Shown piece by piece: positions 9,243 through 19,059 of a stretch of 35,666 nucleotides of DNA (position 1 is its first letter; the number at the start of each line of letters is the position of its first letter). The notes under the pieces are model-generated. The model was not told where the DNA came from. It saw nothing but the letters and a program-made list of their open reading frames with translations, and did no database searches. Where the stretch lies: contig JAOTUU010000011.1 in the NCBI GenBank assembly GCA_029863705.1, positions 1 through 35,666 on the forward strand, written 5' to 3'. A program made the position numbers and the translations under genes. The stretch comes from Gammaproteobacteria bacterium (lineage in GTDB: Bacteria; Pseudomonadota; Gammaproteobacteria; Steroidobacterales; Woeseiaceae).

Positions 9243-9809
9243 TCACGGTTTGGCGGAGACGATGTCCTTTTCGAATGCCGTGCGCCAGCGCTTTGGCCAC
9301 CAGCGCGGCTGTGGCGGCAGGCCCTGCGGGTAAACCGTCGATCCCAGTTCGTAGAGCGCCCGCGCGTAAACGCGTCGCTTGAAATAGATTACTTCGTTGA
9401 CAGGTCGCCAGAAATTCACCCAGCGCGCACGATCAAATTCCGGCTGCTCGCCGAGGTCAAAACGCAGGTTTTCGACCGAGGTTAGGAGGCGCAGCATGAA
9501 CCAACGCTGTTTTTGGCCAATACATAGGGGTTTGCTATTACGGCGAATATATTTGCCTGGAAGGCGATAATGTAGCCAGTCCGCCGTTACGCCGAGTAAT
9601 TCGACGTCGGCGCGCTCGAGGCCGACCTCCTCACGGAGCTCGCGGTACATCGCTTCCTCGGGATCTTCGCCACGCAATACCCCGCCTTGCGGAAACTGCC
9701 AGCCCTTGCTGCCCACGCGACCGGCGAGCAGTACCTTGCCGTCCGTGTTCGCAAGAATGATGCCGACGTTCGCACGGAACCCTTCTGCGTCTATCCAGTC
9801 GTTGCTCAT
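9243..9809 (-). CDS. rppH: RNA pyrophosphohydrolase RppH (Nudix)
   Basis: RppH converts the 5' triphosphate end of mRNA to a monophosphate, which triggers RNase E-dependent decay. The start at 9809 (MSNDWIDAEGFRANVGI) matches the family N-terminus and gives 188 residues; longer in-frame extensions reach into the divergent permease promoter region. The Nudix box is complete at residues 42-64 (GX5EX7REUXEEXGU). It is followed by the RppH-typical DWLHYRLPGKYIRR and GQKQRWFMLRL segments. It heads the minus-strand operon running to ppx. Confidence 0.95.
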   Translation of the reverse strand: MSNDWIDAEGFRANVGIILANTDGKVLLAGRVGSKGWQFPQGGVLRGEDPEEAMYRELREEVGLERADVELLGVTADWLHYRLPGKYIRRNSKPLCIGQKQRWFMLRLLTSVENLRFDLGEQPEFDRARWVNFWRPVNEVIYFKRRVYARALYELGSTVYPQGLPPQPRWWPKRWRTAFEKDIVSAKP

Positions 9810-9853
9810 TGCAACCGATACAAAAACTCTAACTACCTTTAACTTTACACCAA

Positions 9854-10888
9854 ATGTGGGCATTGTCATTGACTCCTTGCATGATGAGACTCGTATTGAT
9901 CGCCAGACGCCCAGCATTACTGTTCACCGGCCTGGTCAGCCTCACCGTCGCCACGTTTTTCGTGGCACTGTCCTGTGGTAGCGCCGACACCAGTTTTGGC
10001 GAGACCCTTGGCGCCCTGGCCGGTACAGCATCGGAAAAAACAAACTCCCTGATTCTGGATCTGCGGCTGCCGCGCGCACTGACTGCCTTCTCTGTGGGCG
10101 GCCTTCTGGCTATCGCCGGTGTCCTGATGCAGGTGTTGCTCAGGAACCCGCTTGCAGAACCTTACATACTTGGCAGCTCAGGCGGCGCGGCAGTTGCTGC
10201 GCTGGCGGCAATGCTTCTCGGATTGGGTAGTCTCTTCGTCGATGTTGCGGCTTTTGGCGGCGCGATGGCCGCCACGCTGCTGGTGTTTTCAATTGCCCAT
10301 GGCACAGGCAGTTGGGCACCGGCACGATTGCTGTTAACCGGCGTGGTACTGGCAGCGGGGTTCAGTGCTGTGACCACATTGATGCTCGCCCTGAGCCCCG
10401 ACCAGAACCTGCGCGGCATGCTGTTCTGGCTCATGGGTGATTTGAGCTTCGCGTTCGATCCGTGGCGTTGTTTCTCGGCGCTCGTATTTCTGGTTTTCGC
10501 CAGCACGCTCGCGGCTCGTCACCTGAATGTCCTCTCACGCGGCGAATTGCAGGCGGCCATTGTCGGCATGCCTGTTGTGGGCTTTCGTTACCTGGTTTTC
10601 GCCGCGGCCTCGCTGGCAACCGCGTTGGCGGTCACAACAGTTGGTGTGATTGGTTTTGTTGGCCTTGTCGTGCCACACCTTGTGCGGCTGGTAGCCGGCA
10701 GTGATCACCGCATCGTGGTTCCTGCATCAGCTCTGGCAGGCGGAATCTTGCTCGTGATCGCCGATACGATGGCCAGGACAGTGATAGCACCGCGGCAGCT
10801 GCCTGTCGGTGCACTAACCGCAATGATCGGAGTACCGCTGTTCTTGCTGTTGATGGGACGTAGCCGCGAGCCACGCCAGCCCGCCTGA
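9854..10888 (+). CDS. btuC: FecCD/BtuC-family ABC importer permease, probably cobalamin
   Basis: Inner-membrane permease of a type II ABC importer. The 344-residue protein is almost wholly hydrophobic, with about ten predicted helices. It carries the family signatures: LRLPRALTAFSVGGLLAIAG, then LMQVLLRNPLAEPYILGSSGGA (the region contacting the ATPase and the cavity), MLFWLMGDLSF, and GVIGFVGLVVPHLVRL near the end. ATGs at 9881 and 9884 are alternative starts, and none has a clear ribosome site. The substrate is not readable from sequence. Cobalamin is inferred because btuD-, btuB- and btuF-like genes and a B12 riboswitch lie 10-17 kb away and no other permease is present. A siderophore system remains possible. 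Confidence 0.78.
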   Translation: MWALSLTPCMMRLVLIARRPALLFTGLVSLTVATFFVALSCGSADTSFGETLGALAGTASEKTNSLILDLRLPRALTAFSVGGLLAIAGVLMQVLLRNPLAEPYILGSSGGAAVAALAAMLLGLGSLFVDVAAFGGAMAATLLVFSIAHGTGSWAPARLLLTGVVLAAGFSAVTTLMLALSPDQNLRGMLFWLMGDLSFAFDPWRCFSALVFLVFASTLAARHLNVLSRGELQAAIVGMPVVGFRYLVFAAASLATALAVTTVGVIGFVGLVVPHLVRLVAGSDHRIVVPASALAGGILLVIADTMARTVIAPRQLPVGALTAMIGVPLFLLLMGRSREPRQPA

Positions 10889-10923
10889 TCTGACCTTGAG
10901 CGGCTATTGAGACTGCGCAGTTG

Positions 10924-12024
10924 TCACCCCGCATCGACGGCGATCTGATCCCTGCCACCGGATTTCGCACGATAGAGCGCCACATCAGCACGCGCCAGCA
11001 GCGAATCGCCAATCGTTTTCAGGTCGTCAGCTTTCGGGTCGGGGCACACGCCGGCGATACCAATAGACGCCGTAATGTTTACAGAGTCTCCGCCCGGCAA
11101 TTCGTACGCTTCTCGCGAAACCGCCTTATGGATACGCTCGGCAAGCAAGGTCGCCGAAGCAATGTCAGTATCCGGGAGCAGCACGACAAACTCTTCACCT
11201 CCATAACGCGCGGCAACATCGTTGGCGCGAATCTCAGCGTCAATGCGATTTGCGAACTCCTGGAGAACGGCATCACCCGCAGCATGTCCCCAGGTGTCGT
11301 TTACGCGCTTGAAATGATCAATGTCCAGCATCAGGCAAGCGAGATGACATTGCTCACGCCGGGATCGGGCTAATTCCTCTTTGATACGCACCTGCAGGTA
11401 ACGGCGGTTGTGCCATCCGGTTAGTACGTCAGTGAATCCACTGCGAAGCAAACGAGCTCGGTTGATCTCATTCTCAATACAAAAGGACGCAATAATTCCG
11501 AGGTGTGCGAGGAAATCAGCTGCATGCGCTCGCGTGAATCGCTCCTCATCTCTGCTCCCCAGGTTGATGCTGCCGATCAACTGGTGCCGGTGCGCTAGCG
11601 GGATCATCGCAATACTCGCGAGTGCGAACGCCCCAGGGCAAATCAGTTGGTGGTCACAGGCAGAGTACGCGCCGAGCCAGGGCTGCCTCAGGGCGACATA
11701 CTGGGGCGCAATACCTGCCATCGATTCGACCATAACTAGGTTTTCGAATCCCTCTACCGGTGTACCGGCGGCCAGCAGCAGGTGACGAATGTCGTGATCG
11801 GGGTCGCACAAGACAACGCTGACATACTCAAGACCATAGCTGGCACGAAGTCCCAGCAGCATTTCTCCGATTAACGAGCCAAGATCGTCAGCCTGCAACA
11901 GCCGCAATTCTCGCTGTTGGGATCGGCGCATTTTGTCATCGTTGCGCGCGACCTCGGTGGTCAGAGCCTCCAGCTGTCGCTCAGCCAGCGCCAGTTTTGC
12001 GGCCATCTCATCTGTCAGTGACAT
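10924..12024 (-). CDS. Diguanylate cyclase with N-terminal GAF-like sensor domain
   Basis: Predicted to make cyclic di-GMP from two GTP. Residues 1-45 look coiled-coil, about 45-190 form a GAF/DUF484-like sensor region, and about 195-366 form the GGDEF domain. The active site is GGEEF at 275-279, so the cyclase should be catalytic. A product-inhibition I-site, RAND (RxxD), sits at 266-269, exactly five residues before GGEEF. No transmembrane helix or signal peptide is seen, so it should be cytoplasmic. The ATG at 12024 follows the tyrA stop by three bases, so the two genes are almost surely one transcript. The signal sensed is unknown. Confidence 0.92.
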   Translation of the reverse strand: MSLTDEMAAKLALAERQLEALTTEVARNDDKMRRSQQRELRLLQADDLGSLIGEMLLGLRASYGLEYVSVVLCDPDHDIRHLLLAAGTPVEGFENLVMVESMAGIAPQYVALRQPWLGAYSACDHQLICPGAFALASIAMIPLAHRHQLIGSINLGSRDEERFTRAHAADFLAHLGIIASFCIENEINRARLLRSGFTDVLTGWHNRRYLQVRIKEELARSRREQCHLACLMLDIDHFKRVNDTWGHAAGDAVLQEFANRIDAEIRANDVAARYGGEEFVVLLPDTDIASATLLAERIHKAVSREAYELPGGDSVNITASIGIAGVCPDPKADDLKTIGDSLLARADVALYRAKSGGRDQIAVDAG

Positions 12025-12027
12025 CGC

Positions 12028-14374
<2,347 letters not shown>

Positions 14375-14415
14375 TCCATCCACCCGATGGTGGCAAAGCC
14401 GCCTGAGAGAGTCCA

Positions 14416-15945
14416 TTGACCAAGGTAGCCATCGCTACGACTTCAGCACTCGCCGCCGAAGCCGCGCGCGAGATAGCCGCGAACGGCGGCAATGCGGTCG
14501 ACTGTGCTCTTGCGGCAGCGCTCTGTACGATAAACACCGAGCCGGGCGTGTGTGCGCTGGCCGGTAGTGCCTTCATTACCGTTTGGACTCCTGGCAACGA
14601 ACCGGTAACGATCGACGGTAACGTTGCGGTACCCGGCCATGGCCTTGCCGAAAGCGAACTTGGTGGAGGCGCCAGCACCGTGACGATTACCTATGGCGGC
14701 GGTATCACGACTCTTGCCGGCCCTGGTTCCGTCGCCATACCGGGTACTCTTGCAGCAATAGATCGAGCATCGACATTATTTGGCAGGACTCCCTGGAAAG
14801 AGCTCTTTGCGCCGACGATCAGAGCCACACGTGATGGCTTTCCGCTGTCGTCCGCTTGCCACTACTACCTCGGATACTCGGGCGAGTGCATTTTCAGTCG
14901 AAGCGATGACGGCTTTTTCGCATTGCACCACGCCGATCGCTCACAGCGTGAAAGCGGAAGCCTGATTGTCGTCCCGCATCTTGCAGACACCCTGGCGGCC
15001 ATTGCTGACGAGGGAGCCAGTATCTTCTACGAGGGAGAACTCGCCCGGGCTATGTCGGAGCACGTCCGCAACGGCGGTGGCGCGCTAACTCTCGAAGACC
15101 TGAAGCATTACGAGGCCATTGAGAGGCCCGCCCTTACGGTCGGAATAGGCGACTGGACGATCGCGACCAACCCGCCGCCCGCCATCGGTGGTGCCGTGCT
15201 CGCAGCGATGTTGCTTGCCTGTGCCGACTTGCCACATCGCGAATGGGACTCGGCGGCGTTGTCGCTGTTGATACAAGTGCAGCGGGCTACGCTGGACTAT
15301 CGCAAGCGGCGCCTCGACCTGGCGGACGAGGTCGGAACCGAAGCTGCAAAACTGCTGGACTCCGCGCGCAGCGGGCAGCTACTGAGCCGGTGGACATCGG
15401 CCTCCACGGTGCACACTTCTGCGGTCGACGACAACGGTATCGCCTGTGCGATAACGGCGTCATCCGGTTATGGATCCGGCGAGATGCCGGCAGGAACCGG
15501 CATTTGGCTGAACAACTGCCTCGGCGAACTCGAGCTCAACCGTCGTGGACTTGACGCTGGCCCGCCGGGCCAGCGATTACCATCGAACATGGCACCGAGT
15601 ATTGCACGCCGCAAAGGCGCTGTTCTTGCCGCGGGATCGCCCGGTGCCGATCGCATTACAACCGCATTGCATCAGTTCTTCGTCAATGCTCTGCAACTGG
15701 GCATGACGCTTGATGAGGCAATCGCGCACCCGCGCCTGCATTTAGACACGAGTGGCGAGGAGGATAGGCTCATGGCCGAAGCCGGACTCGACTTACCGGA
15801 AGTCGACTTGCCCGTGACTGTCATGCCAGAACTGAATATGTACTTCGGTGGCATTGGTGCGACACTGGTTGAGAACGGTGGCGACATTCAGGTAGCCTCT
15901 GACCCGCGGCGTGCAGGTGGCGCCGTAATTTGCGACGGAGGTTAG
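14416..15945 (+). CDS. Gamma-glutamyltransferase-family Ntn-hydrolase, cytoplasmic type
   Basis: Member of the self-cleaving GGT family, which hydrolyses or transfers gamma-glutamyl groups, or related amide bonds. The likely nucleophile, exposed by autocleavage, is T331 in STVHTSAVDDNG. It is followed by the conserved GSGEMPAGTGIWLNNCLGEL, the segment LPSNMAPSI and the glycine pair AGSPGADRI. The 509-residue protein lacks a signal peptide, unlike periplasmic Ggt (about 580 aa), so it resembles the YwrD/HpxW-like cytoplasmic branch. The TTG start at 14416 has GAGAGAG just upstream. The stop is one base before the pdxH GTG, so the two are co-translated. Next to adhC it may act on glutathione conjugates, but the substrate is not shown. 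Confidence 0.85.
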   Translation: MTKVAIATTSALAAEAAREIAANGGNAVDCALAAALCTINTEPGVCALAGSAFITVWTPGNEPVTIDGNVAVPGHGLAESELGGGASTVTITYGGGITTLAGPGSVAIPGTLAAIDRASTLFGRTPWKELFAPTIRATRDGFPLSSACHYYLGYSGECIFSRSDDGFFALHHADRSQRESGSLIVVPHLADTLAAIADEGASIFYEGELARAMSEHVRNGGGALTLEDLKHYEAIERPALTVGIGDWTIATNPPPAIGGAVLAAMLLACADLPHREWDSAALSLLIQVQRATLDYRKRRLDLADEVGTEAAKLLDSARSGQLLSRWTSASTVHTSAVDDNGIACAITASSGYGSGEMPAGTGIWLNNCLGELELNRRGLDAGPPGQRLPSNMAPSIARRKGAVLAAGSPGADRITTALHQFFVNALQLGMTLDEAIAHPRLHLDTSGEEDRLMAEAGLDLPEVDLPVTVMPELNMYFGGIGATLVENGGDIQVASDPRRAGGAVICDGG

Positions 15946-15946
15946 C

Positions 15947-16645
15947 GTGGGAGATCCCTGCTCGGCAACGAGACTGCCGACTGTACTGCCATCGGATCCG
16001 ATGGACTGGGCAAAAGCATGGCTCGACGAGGCCGTGCAAAATGAGGTGCAGCGGAACCCGAATTCGATGGCTGCTGTTACCGTAAATAGCGAAGGTCAAC
16101 CTTCCGCGCGCGTGGTCCTGTGCAAAGAATTCATTGCCGACCCGGGCTACCTTGTTTTTTACACCAATTACAACTCTGACAAAGTACGGCAGATTGTCGG
16201 CAACAACAAAGTCGCGCTCCTGTTTCATTGGGACTCCTTCGGTCGGCAGGTCCGAATTGAGGGTCAGGCGGTGTTTTCTCCCGACGAAGAAAGCGATACT
16301 TATTTCGCCAGCCGCGATTGGGGCAGTCAGCTCGGAGCCTGGGGCTCCGATCAAAGCTCACCACTGGAATCGCGCTCCGCGCTCATCGCCCAGGTGGGCC
16401 GGCGGGCAATGAAACTCGGCGTGGGCGCGGCGAAAAATCTCAAATCAATCGCCGCCTCCGACCGGCCGGTTATTCCGAGGCCGCCACATTGGGGCGGGAT
16501 CCGCGTTTGGGCTAGCTGCATCGAATTGTGGATCGAAGGAACCGACCGCATTCACGACCGCGCCCGGTGGACTCGCTCACTCGCGGCCAACGAAGATGAC
16601 ACATTCAACGTCGGTGAATGGAAAGGCATCCGGCTTCAGCCCTGA
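15947..16645 (+). CDS. pdxH: Pyridoxamine 5'-phosphate oxidase
   Basis: FMN-dependent oxidase making pyridoxal 5'-phosphate from PNP or PMP. The 232-residue protein has the family landmarks: PSDPMDWAKAWLDEA near the N-terminus, the FMN-binding strand QPSARVVLCKEF, FYTNYNSDKVRQI, LLFHWDSFGRQVRIEG, the conserved ASRDWGSQLGAWGSDQS, and the C-terminal IRLQP. It starts with GTG at 15947, 5 bases after a strong GGAGG inside the end of the preceding gene. Its 3' end overlaps the next ORF by 28 bases if the ATG at 16618 is used there. The tight spacing implies one operon with the GGT homologue. Confidence 0.92.
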   Translation: MGDPCSATRLPTVLPSDPMDWAKAWLDEAVQNEVQRNPNSMAAVTVNSEGQPSARVVLCKEFIADPGYLVFYTNYNSDKVRQIVGNNKVALLFHWDSFGRQVRIEGQAVFSPDEESDTYFASRDWGSQLGAWGSDQSSPLESRSALIAQVGRRAMKLGVGAAKNLKSIAASDRPVIPRPPHWGGIRVWASCIELWIEGTDRIHDRARWTRSLAANEDDTFNVGEWKGIRLQP

Positions 16646-18486
16646 CAACCGTTTTGCGAAGACTCCTTTCAACGATTTTGATTCTGCTTGGCGCTGCCTC
16701 TGTGCACGCGCAGGTAACGCTGACCCAAGGCACTAATTTTTCGGTTGATGTTGCAGGTGACGGCCAACTTGCTATCGACCTGCTCAACAACATCTGGATT
16801 CTCCCGTCCAACGGCGGGGAGGCACGCGCAATTACCGAGGGTCCGACAGCGGCGCAACGACCGCGCTGGTCGCCAAATGCACAGTCCATTGCGTACCAGG
16901 CCAGATCGGGAAACCAGTTCCAGCTTTGGCTATACCGGATCGACGACAACACGGCCAGTAATATAAGTGATGGTCAGTACTTCGATCAGCACCCGGACTG
17001 GCACCCCGATGGCGAAAGAATCGTCTATTCGTCTGACCGCCGCGACACGGGCTTCGATCTGTGGGAGCTTGATCTCGCTACCGGGCTAACCTGGCGCATC
17101 AGCAACACCCGCGGCGATGAGACCGAGCCGGCGTGGTCGGCTGATGGCAGGGACCTCGTCTATATCCATCGCCGGGGCGGTATTTGGTCGCTAATGCTGC
17201 GGCGACACAGCCAGCCCGATAAGACACTCGAGACGTCAACGACAAGATTGTCGTCACCATCCTGGCGACCGGATGGCAGTCTGATCACATTCCTGCGGCA
17301 CAATGAAGACGCGCTATCGATGGACATGGCTATTCTGTCCGAGCCGTCAATCATCAGACCCTTGATCAGCGATCAGGACATCTTTGTTGCCGCCCTCGCC
17401 TGGCGCGACAGGCAGCGCATGCTCTACACAGCCAACGGCTCTGTTCGCACGCGGCTATTCAATTCGCGGACATCCCGTAACATTCCCTTTCGGGCGACGA
17501 TACTGCCTGACGAGACGGTCAAGCGCTCTCCGCCGCAGCCGCGAAGACTACCCCTCATGGACGAACCCAAGGCTCGGCTCATTGTTCGTACAGCGCGGAT
17601 TTTTGACGGTGTCAGTGGGGGTTACAGGAACAACGTCGACATAGTTATCGATGGCGGCCGGATTACGGCGATTGAAGCACGTCGGGAACGATCCGGTGAG
17701 ATCGTCGTCGATATGGACGACCTTACTGCATTGCCAGGATTCATCGATGGCCAGGCATCGCTGCCCGGTGAACTGGACGAGTCTCTCGGACCGCTGTTGT
17801 TGTCCTACGGCATAACGACAATCGTTGCCGAGCATGAGCAGGCCGCAGCTTTGAATTCGTTGTGGTCTGGCAAGGAAATGCCAGGGCCGCGCATCCTCGC
17901 TGAAGGCTGGCAACTCGACCTGGATTCCATCTCGACCGTATCGCCCGAAACCGAGTCATTCGCCACATCACCTCGCGGCGTACGATACGAAAACGTTCGA
18001 CCGAGCGCTGATGGTGACGTACTGACCGTCATTTCCGGTCTGGCAGATGCGCGAACAAATGGCTTGCGCTCGTTGCTCGGCTCGCGGCAGGCAAAATTGC
18101 TCGGCAAGTACCCGACGGCCATCCGACGCTTCTCTGAAAAACCGCGCCTCAACTCCCACTCATCATCGATCATTCTCGGCAGCAAGCCCAACGGTTTACC
18201 GCCCGGCATCGCATTACACGCAGAATTCTTGGCGCTGGTCGAATCCGGCTTGATTGCTGAGCAGGTATTGCGCACGACAGGTCTCAATGTAGCGGCTGCC
18301 TTGGGTGTCAACTTGCAACTTGGCCGCATTGCGCCAGGCGCAAGTGCCGACCTGGTGCTTGTCGACGGCGACCCACTGGCAGACATCAATGACGTTCAGA
18401 ATATCGTCGGAATTGTCCGGAATGGCCGCTTTTTCAGTGTGATCGGGCTCATCGAACGGGCCGAGAGAGCCAATAGCGTCGAATAA
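16618..18486 (+). CDS. Secreted TolB-propeller / degenerate amidohydrolase fusion
   Basis: After a signal peptide (RRLLSTILILLGAASVHAQ), residues of about 35-300 form TolB-like beta-propeller repeats, each with a W-SPN, W-HPDGERIVYSSDR or WSADGRDLVYI type motif. An amidohydrolase-like region follows from about 320 (ARLIVRTARIFDGVSG, ITAIEARR, LPGFIDGQASLPG) to the typical end (GRIAPGASADLVLVDGDPL). The metal-binding HxH expected after PGFID is replaced by GQASL, and the late catalytic Asp of GTDSG-type motifs is Lys in GSKPNG. The domain is also about 130 residues short. It is probably not a hydrolase. The ATG at 16618 overlaps pdxH; a TTG at 16654 would give a cleaner signal peptide. Confidence 0.8.
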   Translation: MERHPASALTTVLRRLLSTILILLGAASVHAQVTLTQGTNFSVDVAGDGQLAIDLLNNIWILPSNGGEARAITEGPTAAQRPRWSPNAQSIAYQARSGNQFQLWLYRIDDNTASNISDGQYFDQHPDWHPDGERIVYSSDRRDTGFDLWELDLATGLTWRISNTRGDETEPAWSADGRDLVYIHRRGGIWSLMLRRHSQPDKTLETSTTRLSSPSWRPDGSLITFLRHNEDALSMDMAILSEPSIIRPLISDQDIFVAALAWRDRQRMLYTANGSVRTRLFNSRTSRNIPFRATILPDETVKRSPPQPRRLPLMDEPKARLIVRTARIFDGVSGGYRNNVDIVIDGGRITAIEARRERSGEIVVDMDDLTALPGFIDGQASLPGELDESLGPLLLSYGITTIVAEHEQAAALNSLWSGKEMPGPRILAEGWQLDLDSISTVSPETESFATSPRGVRYENVRPSADGDVLTVISGLADARTNGLRSLLGSRQAKLLGKYPTAIRRFSEKPRLNSHSSSIILGSKPNGLPPGIALHAEFLALVESGLIAEQVLRTTGLNVAAALGVNLQLGRIAPGASADLVLVDGDPLADINDVQNIVGIVRNGRFFSVIGLIERAERANSVE

Positions 18487-18840
18487 ATTGACAAAAACCT
18501 CATGAGCCCGGTGTCGAATTCATTCTGGCAGGAAATTTTGTGTCAACAGGTGCTGATTTTTCGTTCGGACACCACCGGTACAAAGAGTCATCCGCCGGGA
18601 AAAGTCTGAAATATCCGGGTTATACGTCGTGTTGTTGGATCATCGGGTTATGTGCAGCGCAGCAATTGTGTCGAGTTGTTTTACATATCGAATACAAAAC
18701 GCATTGCGCACTTCCTGAACGGCTGCTAAATACCTGATATCCCGGTCGTCTCAGCGCACTTGGCACAGGTCTTGCTTTTAGTACCTTGCCCAAGCGAAGT
18801 GTAACTGCACTCGGTAACGTAAGACGGCTACTTAACAGGA
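18487..18840 (+). other. Intergenic region without a credible gene
   Basis: About 350 bases between the propeller protein stop and the promoter-like element of the candidate small RNA. The longest ATG frame (18502-18609, 35 codons) has no ribosome site, and the other frames are broken by stops. A TTGACA at 18488-18493 has no -10 at 17 bases. No tRNA, tmRNA, 6S or SRP RNA signature was found. It may hold the 3' UTR of the upstream operon or regulatory sites for the downstream RNA. Confidence 0.5.
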
Positions 18841-18870
18841 TTTAGACGCCAGAAGAAAAACAACTATAAA
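18841..18870 (+). promoter_or_regulatory. Sigma70-like promoter of the candidate small RNA
   Basis: TTTAGA (18841-18846, 4/6 to TTGACA) is separated by 18 bases from TATAAA (18865-18870, 5/6 to TATAAT). This predicts a transcript start near 18877. Downstream there is no ORF before the terminator at 18963-18993. The region is A-rich, so a chance TATAAA is possible. Confidence 0.45.
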
Positions 18871-18876
18871 AACAAT

Positions 18877-18993
18877 AAGATCCGGATCCAATAATAATAA
18901 AACTCTGTATCCGGTTACCGAATTCGTAGTTACCTCTCTTGATCACAAAGAGAGAAAATTAGCCCCGCCGCTCACGCAGCGGGGTTTTTTTTT
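18877..18993 (+). ncRNA. Candidate small RNA or amidase leader RNA, about 115 nt
   Basis: Three stems follow one another. CCGGAT (18882-18887) pairs with ATCCGG (18909-18914), and its 21-base loop displays AATAATAATAAAA. CTCTCTT (18934-18940) pairs with AAGAGAG (18948-18954) around a 7-base loop. CCCCGC (18963-18968) pairs with GCGGGG (18979-18984) and is followed by nine Ts. The looped A-rich run is an (AAN)n pattern of the kind bound by the Hfq distal face and by Hfq/Crc. A promoter-like element lies just upstream. I recognise no named RNA family. Because the terminator is 67 bases before the amidase ATG, it could also be a transcription-attenuating leader. Confidence 0.45.
18963..18993 (+). 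terminator. Strong intrinsic terminator
   Basis: A perfect 6-bp G+C stem (CCCCGC / GCGGGG, 10-base loop) is followed directly by nine Ts (18985-18993). It is the clearest rho-independent terminator in the window and reads on the plus strand. The nearest upstream plus-strand gene ends 476 bases earlier, so it more likely ends a separate RNA than that operon. Confidence 0.88.
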
Positions 18994-19059
18994 GGGCCGT
19001 GCGTTGCCAAACTGCAGCTGTCCGATAACGGGTATCATCGAACCCGAGCAAAGAAACAT

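Noticed and set aside
14380-14393. CCACC/GGTGG hairpin after adhC
   Set aside because: Five-pair stem with no following T-run, so it is not an intrinsic terminator; the downstream gene is probably in the same operon.
18502-18609. 35-codon ATG frame in the intergenic region
   Set aside because: No Shine-Dalgarno sequence, no hydrophobic or motif pattern, and ordinary random-frame length.
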